In this document: piece by piece, positions 31,089 to 43,267 of the stretch
How positions within the stretch are numbered: position 1 is the first letter of the stretch
Layout of the letters: every line of letters starts with the position of its first letter
Origin: Aphrophora alni
Lineage: Eukaryota > Arthropoda > Insecta > Hemiptera > Aphrophoridae
NCBI GenBank assembly: GCA_963513935.1
Contig: OY740769.1
Span: 74,479,712-74,543,711 of the forward strand
Length of the DNA stretch: 64,000 nucleotides
Direction of reading: 5' to 3'
Translations under genes and position numbers: made by a program
The notes under the pieces: model-generated
The model's database searches: none
The model's input: only the letters and a program-made list of their open reading frames with translations
What the model was told of the DNA's origin: nothing

Positions 31089-33720
31089 CCCCCTACAAAT
31101 TTCTTTAGGGATTTGAAGAATTTAGAATCAAGTGTGCATGCAAATTCATACCTTTAGTCTTTAGTCATACCTAAGGAAGATTTGAACCTATATTACCATC
31201 TTCCCATTTCAACCAGTATCATAACTCATTCTACTGTGATCTCTAATGATTAAGGTACAGCTTCAGCAACGCTTGGCAGACTGGAAATTATACGAGTACA
31301 TGCCTATACCATTGCGTTGGGAGAATCATACCTGTACAATATCCATGGGACCTACGATAGAGTGGCTACAAATGGAGTATCCATAAGGACAATGACTGGG
31401 AAGCAGTTACGACTGTCAACCACAGATGACAGGAATGTGTTTTCTGAGTGGTCATCTGGAATGATATCACAAAGGTATATATTATTCCAAGTGACAAGAA
31501 ACTACTGATCACAGAAGATATTTTTACTATCACATTCCCTACCCCTGATACTCACTTGAGATGCGGTGGTATAAACTACAAGATTTTAATTCCTTATGAT
31601 ATTCCAGGAATTGTTGAAATTACCTTACTCTGTCATTTTTCCATTTATGAGGATGACACTATATTCTTTAATGAACAGTTTCCATGTGATAGCAGTGCAT
31701 CTGGGAACCTACCTTGCATCATGTAGTACCTGTATCATGGACCACACTCACTTCCTTGATTGTAAAACCTTTTTCACACCATGATCCTCCTAAATTTTTT
31801 AATATAACCCCATTTTGAATGCCAATTGGTCTATCTCTACTCCTGTGTTCTTTGTACACAAATTTTTAATGTTATAATGAGAAGTGATGTTTTTAATTAT
31901 GCTCATCTAATATAATCGTATGCAGTATAAAACTCAACATTTGGTAAAATTAAAATACATTATTTTGTTGTGAAATTAAAACAATAATAAAAGTACCAGC
32001 AGCTGCATCAGCAGCGATGAGGAGAAGGAAGTACAACCACCTTCAGGGGACTTCTTCTACAGTTTAAACGAATATGCAATGGCGTGAAAATGATATCAAA
32101 GATGACGGTTGTCTTTATGATGATACTGGAAAATTCGTCAGCCTAGCGAGCACTACGGCGGTCGAAAAGAATTGTCTTTTGGTAAATGTCTGGGTAACTT
32201 TGAAGAACTATGATTTTGCAACAAATGTCAAACAGCTTAAGAGGAAATTCAATCACCATTGGCTGGATTTATATTCACCATGTCTAGTTTACTCAAGGCA
32301 ACTCAAAGGTACTTTGTGTAAATATTGCCTGTTGATTCCATTCTCAGCCAGAATTATGAGATATGGTTGGAGTTTTATTATCATCAGACCTCTCACTAAG
32401 TACATGGACGTGCACGATTATTACAAACCACATGTACAGATCAAAAGACATCAGACTGCAATGAAATCTGCAAATTAGGTCATGGAGGGTGTTCCAGTAG
32501 ATATCCAACTGCACCAGTTTTAACAAAAATTAATAAGAAAAATCAAAAAAGCACTGTGCTCAATTGTTTTCTCTGTCATTTTTTCCCAGCATACATGATT
32601 TAACTCTCAGAGGCAAAAATTTTAATTAATTTTCACTTAAAACCAAATGATTCCATAATAAACGACTATTTTTGAATATGGACAGAAAAACGCATTATAC
32701 CAATGAACACATCGTCACAATAGTTTAAAAAGCTTGTGCCTACAGAATTTTGGCTAACAAAACTGCGGATATTTCTGGCAAAGAACAGCTGTCTATTAGA
32801 TTACATTTCTTCCATGAAAAAGGCTAACGAAATCGAAGAAGAAATTTGAAGCTTTGTAGAGCCTGAAGGACTTAATGTTGAATTTCCAAAATCATTGAAG
32901 ATTTTGCAACAAACCTAGACACTGATAAGTGTATAGGGTTAGGCTTTCACGGATGGTCTACAATGTATGGGAAAGAATGAGGTGTAGGCGATCTTGAGAC
33001 AAAAGTACAAAAAGTCCTTTTACTTCCATTGCACTTCTCACAAACTTAACCTTGTCATGAACAACTTATCCCAGGAATTCGAACTTGTTTTGGAACTATG
33101 AAGAAGATAATCACATTTTATTTTTGCAAGTTCGTTTTACAATGCAAGTTTATTGCTAGCATTCCTAAATTGTGTGACTAGATGATCAGAGAAATACTAG
33201 AGCAATTATGTTTTTAAAGATCACTTCATTGATATAAAAACAATGCATTAGGATGCATTGATATTGGTTCTTAATGCATTAGGAACCTTATCTTAAGAGG
33301 GAAATGCAGTAAGAAGAAAAAATGCTTATCAAATGCATAAAGCGGCATGCAGATCTTTATTTGTTTGTTAGTAGCATTAATTGTGCTAAGTATTCTGGTA
33401 TACAGGAACAAATGCACTTCAATTGAAAACACTTGACATAGTCAAAGCCAACCAGCTCATTCAAACTATTATTAACACATTGAATGCGGCTATGCCGCCG
33501 ATCATACCTACCCCTGGTGGCTGAAAAAAATTGGGCTGATAACAGAAGCTTATCTCCCAACTTGCTGGCAAGAAATATGGCGCTGGCGACCTAGCTGCAC
33601 TCAATGTGTTAACATATTACAAGTTCATTGAAAGATGCAGAGAACTGCTATTTTTAAAGAAGCATGCGACATTGCAATACATTTGAATGTCGATATAACT
33701 GTCACTCGCATTGATGGCTG

Positions 33721-34235
33721 TGTTAGGAATAGGTTAATGTTAGGTTATTTAATTAATTTATATTAGGAAGAACTCATATTCACAAAGCTCAGAATGACCC
33801 AACTATTGTGAAACAATTAAAAAAATGTTGAAATGCTTGACTTGCAACTGAAGTAGGACACCAGAGAGAACAAAAGGTATATAAGCGGTCAGCACGAGAG
33901 GGAGGGGATCTTTTGGAGCTTAGAAGATACACGGCTGTGTCACTAGCCGTGGTGGTAGATAGCCCAGGGAGCTTGATCTACTCCAGGAAAGATATTGGCC
34001 CAGGAAATCTACTCAACAAACCGTAAGCAAGCATTTCTATATATAAAGTCACCAGTTAAAACCTTTGTAATCTCATTCATATAAAGAATAACATTAGTTG
34101 GAATACTTCTGGGCTTTGAGTAACGAATATTGTTTCGTTTTATTGAATTCTTACTTTTGTGTTGTATTAAAGTATCTGGGAAATAGACATATTACTGAAC
34201 CACTGATTTGATAATTAATTGAAACTAAGAACCCA
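33721..34235 (+). repeat. Gypsy-like LTR inside the hAT remnant
   Basis: Begins TGTTAGGAATAGG and ends ACTGAACCACTGATTTGATA...AACTAAGAACCCA, matching both edges of the minus-strand LTR at 30516-31088 although the middle differs. TATATAAG at 33878-33885 is a plausible promoter TATA box. About 20 bases after the end (GGGCCGTTCATAAAAGCTG) resemble the leader seen at 30490, so a little leader may be attached. A target duplication is not clear (GGCTG against GGCAT). Confidence 0.65.
33878..33885 (+). promoter_or_regulatory. LTR TATA box
   Basis: TATATAAG in the LTR at 33721-34235; the two related LTRs have TATA-like words in comparable places (19661-19670 plus; 30933-30939 minus). Confidence 0.5.
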
Positions 34236-34790
34236 GGCATATTTTGAGGGCCGTTCATAAAAGCTGACAGAAACATAGTAGCAATCATCCAGCCGAAAAT
34301 CCATCCAAATTTTGGTGGTCTCCTTGTATCTTACCATATCATTTATAGAAGTCAAATTTTCCCCAGACAAACCGCCTTTTTTTTATTGATACATTTCCAA
34401 CCGAGTAATATAAAAGTGTTTCATTGAAGGAATAGAGTGAAAGTACTTCATCTTGTCCAACTTCCTACAATTAAGAAGGCATTGAAGGAGGACAGGAAGT
34501 ACCAGGCATAATTGATGTTTTAAAAAAGAATGAATAATATTTCCCAACTATTAAAACTATTCTGCTGATATTGTTTTTGGAACTTTCCATAACAAGAACT
34601 ATAGAGCATTCATTTAGCTCCATTCATCGAATTAAAACATGGCTAAGAAACACTATTGATGAAAACAGATTAAATGGGTTAGCATGTTAAGCATTCACTG
34701 AAGATGAAAAGGAGCAATTAGGTGAAGCTGTAGTTAGACAATTTGCATCTAATCCTTGCAAATTATTGATACAAAATTAGTTTTTAAAAT

Positions 34791-35122
34791 AAATATTTTA
34801 TTCTTCTTTCTGTTATTGTGTATTATTGTATAGCATCCCTCTCATGGACTACTTTTCCCCCATGAAATCAATTAAATTCAGAATGCTGCCCCTCCCCGTT
34901 TTGAGCTGGATACACTCTTATTGTGTCGATGTATCTTTAATATTTACATAATTTTATGACGAACAATTATTTGGTCCTTTTATCTTTATATGTATATATA
35001 TTTCAGTCACATTTTCTAATAAATTTATTTATTGTCCAACTAAGATGCTCAAATTGAATCAAATGGCCAACTAAATTTTTCCCCCAAATGAAGGTCTAAT
35101 CTTCACAAATGTATTTTGTGTA
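34791..35122. other. AT-rich spacer
   Basis: Probably the 3' end of the hAT element and its flank; its terminal inverted repeat was not identified. Confidence 0.4.
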
Positions 35123-35524
35123 TACAGTAGAACTCCGGTTAACCGAAATCGGGTTAACTGGAGCCAGAGTCAACCGAAAAGGTTCCGTAAATAATTATAA
35201 ATACTTTAAATAAAAAAATGTAAACAGCGAGGCACTGCGCCGAGCCTCTTTCTCCAGAAAGAGTGCCTACATGACTTATCAGTGATGCGCAGCGATGCGA
35301 GGGACGTTTGACATGTCCTTGAGATGATTCACCTCCCCCACCATGTCCCCACTCACCCCTTCCGGTCACCAATCTGGCAATTTCCCCATTCCCAGCCCTG
35401 AGTCATTGTCACAGTAGAGCTGTTAACGTGTTGCAGTAGTGTACCGTTTGTGATTAGCAAGTGTGTATGTTTTCGGGTGTTTTTATGTACAGTAGTGTAG
35501 CGTAAAGGCGTGTGTGTGTGTGCG

Positions 35525-37159
35525 ATGTCATCAAAGCGAAAGCGTGTGGTTATTTCTTTTGCGGATAAATTAGCTGCTATCAAACAAATTGAAGAAGGTT
35601 GTTTGCTAAAGACTGTTGCGGCTAATTACGGAGATGGCGTATCTACTGTCTCGGACTGGGTAAAATCTAAACCTAAGTTTTTAGAGCAAGTCGTAAAAAA
35701 TGGTAACAGAAAAACTTTGAAGACGTCAGATTTTGAGAAAGTTAACGAGGCTTTATTCATGTGGTTCAAGTAACAAGGGGAAAAAGGCTTGCCACGGTCC
35801 CTTACTACAAGAAAAGGCTAATATGTTAGCATAGTTGTTAGGTGACGAAGGGAAAAGTTTTTGTGCCAGCTCAGGTTGGTTCGATCGCTTTAAAAAGTGG
35901 TATGGGATCCGCCAACTGAACTTGTGTGGTGAAAAGTTATCTGCTGATTCAGACACGGTAGATGTTTTCAAAACAATGTTGGCAGACTACACTCAAGGCT
36001 ACAGTATGGACCAAGTTTACAATGCCGATGAAACGGGCGTTAATTTTAAGATGTTGCCCAAAAAATCTCTAGCTTCAGCAACTGAAACGTCTGCCCCCGG
36101 TCACAAAATGAAAAAGGAACGAATAACACTTCTCTTAGCTTCAAATGCCTCTGGCACTCATAGGTTGCCACCAATGTGCATCGGCAAGTCAATGAAACCT
36201 CGAGCTCCGAAGGATATTGTGCCAAACACATTGCCAGTGTTTTATAGAGCGCAAAAAAGTGCCTGGATGTGCAGTGACTTATTTGAAGAATGGTTTTGAA
36301 AACAGTTTGTGCCGCAAGTTGAAAAATTTTTAGCTGAAAAAGGTTTGCTGAAAAAAGCTATTTTATTAATTGATAATGCGCCCTCGCATCCCAGTGAGTT
36401 AAAAAAAGGCGATATTGTTGTTCGCTTTCTTCCCCCAAATGTCACTTGCCTTATTCAGCCTCTTGATCAAGGAGTGATCGAAACATTCATACGGCACTAT
36501 CGAGGACTGTTTTGAGAACTATCCTACAAGATTGCAAAACACAAAGTAAACTGATTAATGACGCGCTGAAGGCAGTTAACATGAAACACGTGATTTATTG
36601 GTGTACGAGGCTTGGGCTAACATTAAAGATGAAACACTTCAAAGGTGCTGGAGGAAGATTTATGACGGACTAGACATAGAAGAAATTGAAAGTTTTGAAA
36701 ATTTGACAGAGATGGTTCATAGGATTCCTGGATGTGAAGACATGAACGCAAGTGACGTGGACGAATGGGTTGTCGCCGATGATTCTGATGAACTTTCCGA
36801 CCAAGATATTGTAGAGGCAGTGTTGCAGCCAGCTGACAACGCAGCAGAAAACAAAGCAGATGATGTGGATTACAGAATCGGCAAAGTGACACCTGACTAC
36901 GGATTTAATGCATTAGAGGTGGGTCAAACATTACTGTATGGCCCAGACACAATAATTTTAATAGAGATTCGTTTTTAAACAAATTAAATTACAATCACTT
37001 TTATTATTTTAGGTTGCCCTAAAATTTGTGGAACAATGCAGCGAGACGACGCCTACTGACGTTCTTCTAATTAAAAGATGGCGGGACATCACCGCTCGAA
37101 AACGATGCGAAGGACTTACGAAAAATCAAACAAAAATCACTGATTTCTGTAATACATAA
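35525..37159 (+). pseudogene. Tigger transposase with an intron, interrupted by stops
   Basis: From ATG at 35525: MSSKRKRVVISFADKLAAIK (CENP-B HTH), then the Tc5-type HTH with SSGWFDRFKKWYGIRQL, then QVYNADETGVNFKMLP, KKAILLIDNAPSHPSELKKG and NVTCLIQPLDQGVIETF, which supply the three catalytic Asp. The C-terminal segment includes GCEDMNASDVDEW. In-frame stops occur at 35772 (Gln codon to TAA in WFKQQ), 36297 and 36513, and a frameshift near 36540. Near the end, GCATTAGAG|GTGGGT...TTATTTTAG|GTTGCC marks a probable intron, after which VALKFVEQCSETTPTDVLLI and ITDFCNT end the protein. Otherwise all family blocks are present, so decay looks recent. Confidence 0.9.
36919..37012 (+). other. Probable intron near the 3' end of Tigger-b
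   Basis: 94 bases from GTGGGT to TTATTTTAG. Reading straight through gives an unrelated end (TLLYGPDTIILIEIRF, stop at 36976), whereas splicing joins DYGFNALE to VALKFVEQCSETT, a sensible Tigger C-terminus ending RWRDITARKR and TAA near 37157. Confidence 0.65.
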
Positions 37160-37389
37160 TGTACAATTCTGTAGTAACTTCAGTTGTTCAGTTTATAGTA
37201 TTTTCTAACCCATTATAACATTTTTTGTAGCTGAAATAAAACACTGTATTATATAGACATTGTCTGAAATTCATTTTTCCTACACACCATGTTAATAGGT
37301 TATTTTTAGCATATGATGGTTTAACCGAAAAATTGGTTATCCGAAACGGCTCCCCCCCCTTTATTTCGGTTAACCGGGGTTCTACTGTA

Positions 37390-40131
37390 TTACTTTTTCA
37401 ATTTGTATTTATTAATTTATATTTGTTTGTGCATTTTTAAAGTATTGACAATAATAAACTTATTAGCTAATGTGACTTTATGAAAAATAAATAAAATACA
37501 TAAACAAAAAAAAAACCAATTTCAGTGATACTCGAATAATTGTTGATACAAAATTAAAATGTCCTTTTCCAGTACCTACGATTTATTACAAAAAATGTAA
37601 TTTTTGAACTTTGATATCATTAAAAAATAAAAAGCGGCTAATATACACATGTCAAGAAAGAAAAAATCTAATGAGTGATTTAATATGAACTATTATTATT
37701 TTAATATCAGTCTTCTTGTTATACTCTCTGCTGATTGACAAAGTGAACAGAAGTATTGAGAATCTGACTCAGAACTCAAATCCAAATATTTTGACAACAT
37801 ACTCACCACACAAGGTTTAAAAGAAGGTAATAAAATCAAACAACCCTAGATCAACAAACACACAAGACACTGAACTGCTGTATGACAATGCTTACCAATA
37901 TGCGAGGTAAACTGTGCGATGCAGAATTTTCACCGCTGCTGCCCTATGCTGTGCTGTGCTGCCCGGATCGTGCCACACAGCTCAATATGCGCCCTGGCTT
38001 ATTCTGGGCCAATGGTATGGTGTACATTATTAGAGGTTTTATATAAATAATGATATTTGATTACCTAATAGAATAAATAAATATGTCTGTATTTCAGAAA
38101 CCTTGGCTCTGTATAAGATTTACCATTACACAGTTCTAGTAAATCCATGACTCTGAATATATGATCTCAAACAAACATATTGGCATCTTTGGAGATTTAA
38201 ATATATCTATAAAATTAAGTAAAGCCGTTCAGGCTAAAATAAATTCAAACAGAAAACCTATGAGAGGAAGGTTTGAATTGTTACATCCTTTAGTGTCGAT
38301 ATTATAAGTTTTTAATATAATATTCAATATGATTGTTATTTATTTTCCATTGATTTTGTTAGTTTATAGATATTCTAGTACCAAATCCAATAACACATAG
38401 GACTTATTTTAGCATAGGTTAATCACATACAATTGTATTATTATTGCTATAACTTTCTTTTTAAGATTTTTAAGTTTCTATTTTAAAACATTTCAATTTT
38501 ACTTAATCCTATAACTATATAAATTTGTGGTTCCAATATCATTGTGTTTGCTTGCTGACAAAATTGACAGGTGTTTTCTTTTCACACCAATTCAACTAAC
38601 CTATACCATATCATTTTTAAACATGGATTAATTCCTTACAACATTTAACAACAGTTAATTCCTTTTACAACACAACAAACCTTAGCCATTTACTAATTTA
38701 GTTTACATCTAATATTATTTCAATTGATTTTTACAATAGGATATGTACTGTTAATTTTCTAAGTAAGTGTAATTTAAATTATTTGTTCTAGATTCCATTG
38801 TTGCATTCATTTATAAAATAAATTTTTAATTAATTAAGTAAAATGAGTTTTATGAGATAAAAGAAATCTGTTGGGAGTGTTCTTATTACAGAAAGTCCAA
38901 GGTCAATTCTATTTCTAGCTATATGATCTGTCAGTCAGCTACTCAGAGTAGCACAACGTAGTATTGATGATATCTAAATGTTAAGAGTTTAAAATGTGCA
39001 CATCTAATTTCTAAAGGGTCCAAAATTATTAGTGATAGGTTTACGATGAATTTTCCTCCTACATAAAAAGAAAATACCACAGTAGGTTATTAAATGTTAT
39101 AATATGTTTGTTCTTTTGGATCTTTTACATTATCTGTCCATTATAATATATAATATTAACACTACAAGTTCCATCTTTTTCACTCTATATATAAATATAA
39201 AATACTAAAATAAGCGTAAAACTAAACACAATCACAGATACTTAGTTAAACTACCAGAGCTATATACCAAGCATAATAGGATGTGAAATGGACTCAACAT
39301 TTTGTGACTGTACTGAACGAAAAATACTAAAAACAGAACTGAACACAAATTTCCATTACAATTAATAATTCCCTTATTTATCAACTTTATTTCCGAATGT
39401 GAATAGAATCCATGTTCACCACGGCCAATACACAGAATAAATTCTCTCCTACTTGTTATGTCATGTTTTCAAACATTCAGACCAGTGTAAGGGTCTTTTA
39501 AACCCATTGAGGACAGTTAAATTAATGGATAGTATTTACTGGCAGTACAATAAATTATGAAGAAGCTGAACTGTGCAAAGTAATTGTTCTATAAGATTGT
39601 AATGTCTGTAGAGTGGATTTTTTAGTAGGAAGGCAAAGGCAAGAAAATAGCCAAAAAGATTATTAGTAGGTCTTTACTATTTTAACCATTAATGGAATTC
39701 TGGAGAGCTTTCGGTTTATTCCAAACATTCCATTGATCTAATATGTAATTACTTTACACTTTTTTCTTCTCAACATCCTATTTCCTTTTTCAGATTCTCT
39801 TTAAAAGATAGGCCAGAATGAATTGAAGGTAGAACTATTACATCTTTATTATTCTTCCACTATACTGCTAATTAACTTTAATGTAATAGCAGATATTTCT
39901 TGTTGAAACTCCATATTCAAGGATAAAATTACTATTATTTTATCCTTGAATACTGCTAATTATCTGAATAATGCTTGATTTTATGGGAGGTTTGTTGTTT
40001 TGAAATGCTCAGGTTTGTCGGATGAGTGTTTCACAAAGGAACACTTATGATTTGTTTCTGGTCATCAGAAAAAGATTTCCTTGGAGATTAGATTTACTCC
40101 TATTATATTATTTAGAATTAAACTAAATTTT
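37390..40131. other. AT-rich stretch, no gene seen
   Basis: Frequent stops in every frame. One GC-richer island (37880-38030) includes GCTGTGCTGTGCTGCCCGG and a CCAAT word, and could be a promoter or a fragment of something lost. Nothing is identified. Confidence 0.45.
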
Positions 40132-40582
40132 TTAACCCTTTTGGTGCCACGGTGACGATCTATCGTCACCATTTTTGCGTGCGAGAAGTGCCACTTCCGT
40201 GCGAGAAATGCCACGGTGACGATCCATCGCCACTGCGTATTTCGTAGTTTAATTAATTTATTTGCAATCTGCTATATAGTATTTTGGTGTTTTAAAATAC
40301 TTTGTGGTATATCCAGTGATATTCAGTGGTGGAAAAAATTTTGTTTTGGCTAACTAAACAGATGACAACAATCACAGATGCAGAAAAGCAGCTGTTGTCA
40401 TTTTCACTTGCAGGTTAGAAGTGTACTGATATTGTCCTTGTGTGTTAATATTATTTTCTCGCTACAGTCATCAGTTTTTTTGAAGTTTGTTGTTCGTGTT
40501 ATTTTATTATTTGTTTGTTGAAGGTTATTATTTTAGTTATTACTAGTTTAAAGTAGTATTTTGGATAATATATTGCTTTGAA

Positions 40583-40840
40583 ATGGCGGAAGAAAATCTA
40601 AGAGGTATCGAAGTAGGCAGATTACTTTTAGGTTATTCAGACGATGACTCTTTAGCCTCTGAAGATGATTTGTTACATTTATTTGGGGATGACAGTGATC
40701 TAGACCCGTTATATCAACCAGAAAGTGATAGTGACAATCAGTTTAGTGATAGTGATATTGATTTAAACTTAGATCAACCTAGTACACCAGGTAAACAAAA
40801 TAGGCCTCGGTTAGGTTGGGATAGGTTAGTTCTGAGATAA
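40583..40840 (+). pseudogene. piggyBac transposase N-terminal remnant
   Basis: An 85-residue open frame starting MAEENLRGIEVGRLLLGYSD and very acidic after that (SDNQFSDSDIDLNLDQ), ending QNRPRLGWDRLVLR. Acidic Asp/Ser-rich N-termini are usual in piggyBac transposases, and the start is well placed after the left end. The DDE domain is deleted. Identity rests on context plus composition. Confidence 0.6.
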
Positions 40841-40963
40841 AAGTTTTTTGTTTGAGTTTGGTTTTCAACCAAATAATTTAAAAATTTGGTCACTTATAAA
40901 AAAACAGTATATAGATAGAAAATAGCACAATTCCCACAGATAAAATATTTTTGGTTTGTGAGG

Positions 40964-40981
40964 TAAAAAAAAAAAAAAAAA
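40964..40981 (+). repeat. Poly-A run
   Basis: About 17 A after GAGGT, inside the piggyBac-b interior where the coding part has been lost. Confidence 0.85.
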
Positions 40982-41276
40982 TGTAAAATTTTTTTTCTAT
41001 ATTATCTAAAGTTTGGTTTTTAATAAATAATTTTTTTTTAACATATAGAATCCAACTTATTTACAAATATAATTTTATTGTAGCCTAGGTAACACTAAAC
41101 ATTTTGACACTAAATTTGTTAAGATATCTTGTATACAATTTAATCTGTGTCGTTTATAACAAAGTTCTCCAAAAAACCATTTATACCTGTGGCATTTTTG
41201 GGCGAGTCTGTGCATTTTAGACGTGTTACCGAATTTTCCAGTTATGAAAATTTTCTTGTGGTACTCAAAGGGTTAA

Positions 41277-43079
41277 TATCAAAAATACAATATAATATAT
41301 ATCTTATAATACATACAATAATAATTATATATGTTTTTATTACATGTTTCTATCTGTGTACTACTAGGTTATACCAAGGACCACTTTCCAAGGTAAATCT
41401 GTGTCTCCTATCCATACAAAATCTAAATATATACAATAATTAAGACAATGCTAAACTATGTTTGTTAACATTACTGTTACTAATCAAATATATGTGTGTG
41501 TAAATATTCCTCCTAATGTAGGAAAATATCTAGTATAAAGTAGCCAGAGGACATTCCAAAACCATCTTGTTAATATTATTGAAAACATAAGTAAATGCTA
41601 AAGACAGAAAAATATGAGATGCTCAGCAAATCGCTGAGCTTTTGGACCACATTAACTGGTGATATGCTAAGCTAGATCATGATCCATAATGGGTATCAAA
41701 AAATTTGTATCCAATTAGACATATGATCATAATTTTTTAATTCAGATTAGACAATGGAAATTTACTGAGTCTCATAGGACACTTCAAAATGGTAATAACA
41801 AAATAATGTGTGAACATTCTAAAATACTGGTTTACATTTTTAATTTAAAATGTCTTCTGAATGATAAATTATATTGCATTTTTAATATTGAACTTGCACA
41901 GAACCAATATTTCAATGAATATGTTATCACCTTTGCCAATAATCATCCAATAATATCCCAGCTGTAAACTGCAACAAAAACAGGAAGATTCTATTAATAA
42001 TCTGCATATGATTTGTACATTTCATTTACAATAGTATACTAAACAAAACATATTCTGTAATATTAAGTCATAGAACATTTATTTTATGTTTAATATTTTT
42101 AAATAATCAATAACATTGTAAAGACAAAGATATATTAAATCTCATTATTGAAAATTTTACTTTGAATAAATTTCAGCCAATTATTTTTGCAACTTAATTT
42201 TCCAAAATTTTAAAGCTGAAGAAATTTAATTAATTTAGAGTATATATAACTTTAAGGTGCGCCCAGCGTACATCAACCTTAGTTCAAAAAACAATTTATT
42301 TTCAACTTTCACTAACTGCAAACTTTACATTAAAAACAAAACAAAATTATATTTTAAGTGTTTTACACTTTTTCACCATAAAATATCAAAATGAAAAGTA
42401 CCAAATATATAATTATGTAGTGAGGTTATGTATGTATTGCAATAGGAATTCACAAACTCACATATAATTAAACTGTCTAGCAACTAATAATCCTTTCCAA
42501 AAAAGCCACTCTTAAATTCATTAAAAAAAAAACAATATTGTTTGTAACAACTCATTATTAGCTGTGATATTTAGTCAGAAAATTGTGAAATTGTATTAAT
42601 AAAAACACTTTGACAAGTACATTTTAATCACAGTAACATCAAATATCTGGCATTTAGAGGCATGCCCCTCTAACACCAAAAAAGAGTATATACAAGACGC
42701 ATGCAAATGTTGGATATGCTACTTTAGAATTTGTTGAATAATAACAATTGACATCATGTTTAGTTGTGCTCGCAATGGTAATACAGATATAATACTTTAT
42801 TATCCACCGTTCCATCCATGGGAATAAGGCATCTCCTTTCTTTTTCTTTTGCAATGTATAATTAGTCACTAAATCTTCCACTCCAGCTTAATCTGTGCAG
42901 TAGAGTACGGAGGATTTTTATTCTATATATTTAAAAAAAAAATTTCACTCTGAGCAATAACAAGAGGACAATAATAATTGTTCATAAAATACAACCAAAC
43001 CACAAAACAAACTTTATAAAATTAAATATATATATAAGAAATTAAATTAGTTTTTTAAGTTTAAATTCAGTCATTGATA
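41277..43079. other. AT-rich stretch; possible 3' UTR or spacer
   Basis: No coding signal. If the candidate terminal exon at 43080-43168 is real, its 3' UTR would lie here; AATAAA-type signals (TTTATT on the plus strand) are common but not diagnostic. A hairpin GCTCAGCAAATCGCTGAGC is at 41621-41639. Confidence 0.4.
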
Positions 43080-43168
43080 TTATTTATTCAGGCTCTGTAC
43101 ATAGGACTGCCTTGACCGTTTCACAGTCTTATCAGGTATTTGAGGCCTTCTCGGGGATTTCTGCATGT
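43080..43168 (-). CDS. Tentative last coding exon of a host gene
   Basis: On the minus strand, TTATAG|AC is a weak acceptor (AG at 43170-43169), followed by ATGCAGAAATCCCCGAG..., reading MQKSPRRPQIPDKTVKRSRQ then SYVQSLNK and TAA (43082-43080). The 89-base stretch is GC-richer and has a codon pattern unlike the AT-rich flanks, and it carries no transposon signature. The polypyrimidine tract is poor, and I do not recognise the protein. A chance reading is quite possible. Confidence 0.2.
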
Positions 43169-43267
43169 CTATAATGACTGTTTCTTTAAATGGTTTTAAT
43201 CAAAAATTATTTTTGCAGTAGACATTTGTTCCATACACACACTGAAAAGTGTGTTGAAAAGTTATTA

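Larger units (their letters stand above)
29800..31790 (+). pseudogene. Retroelement envelope (F-like) gene remnant, split
   Basis: A plus-strand frame at 29908-30120 carries a basic cleavage-like site followed by an AINGIGDVFHW segment and a heptad-like helical region, resembling the post-cleavage part of the F-like envelope of insect errantivirus-type gypsy elements. A second part (31250-31790) has a LYEYMPIPL-type block typical of the following region. Between them lies an insertion (30276-31088). Both parts have stops and frameshifts. It is an old, inactive copy. The identification is from pattern only and is moderate. Confidence 0.5.
32000..34790 (+). pseudogene. hAT-family transposase (ZMYM1-like type), decayed and split
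   Basis: The N-terminus (32074-32478) reads KRKFNHHWLDLYSPCLVYSR and GTLCKYCLLIPFSARI, the TTF-type zinc finger that precedes DUF4371-type hAT transposases, then KYMDVHDYYKPHVQIKRHQT. In broken frames follow a FSTDGLQCMGKNE-like remnant of the catalytic region, YFHCTSHKLNLVMNNLSQ (33030-33070) and, at 34540-34690, LSITRTIEHSFSSIHRIKTW and LRNTIDENRLNGLA, the C-terminal hAT dimerisation domain. An LTR at 33721-34235 interrupts it. Many stops; not active. Confidence 0.8.
35125..37387 (+). mobile_element. Near-full-length pogo/Tigger element (Tigger-b)
   Basis: Left end CAGTAGAACTCCGGTTAACC and, on the minus strand at the right, CAGTAGAACCCCGGTTAACC, each flanked by TA (35123-35124, 37388-37389). 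A second motif GGTTAACTGG / GGTTATCCG repeats just inside each end. The interior holds all domains of a Tigger transposase, but with premature stops. At 2263 bases it has about the length of complete Tigger elements. Confidence 0.95.
40132..41276 (+). mobile_element. Internally deleted piggyBac element (PB-b)
   Basis: TTAA at 40132-40135 and 41273-41276. The ends are CCCTTTTGGTGCCAC and, on the minus strand at the right, CCCTTTGAGTACCAC. Inside the left end is the palindrome GGTGACGATCTATCGTCACC (40151-40170), repeated imperfectly at 40215-40232 with GTGCGAGAARTGCCAC between. Only an N-terminal coding segment remains. The element is 1137 bases long. Confidence 0.85.

Noticed and set aside
39480..39545. 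Possible piggyBac end (AAACCCATTGAGGACAG)
   Set aside because: No TTAA at the right place and no partner end found.
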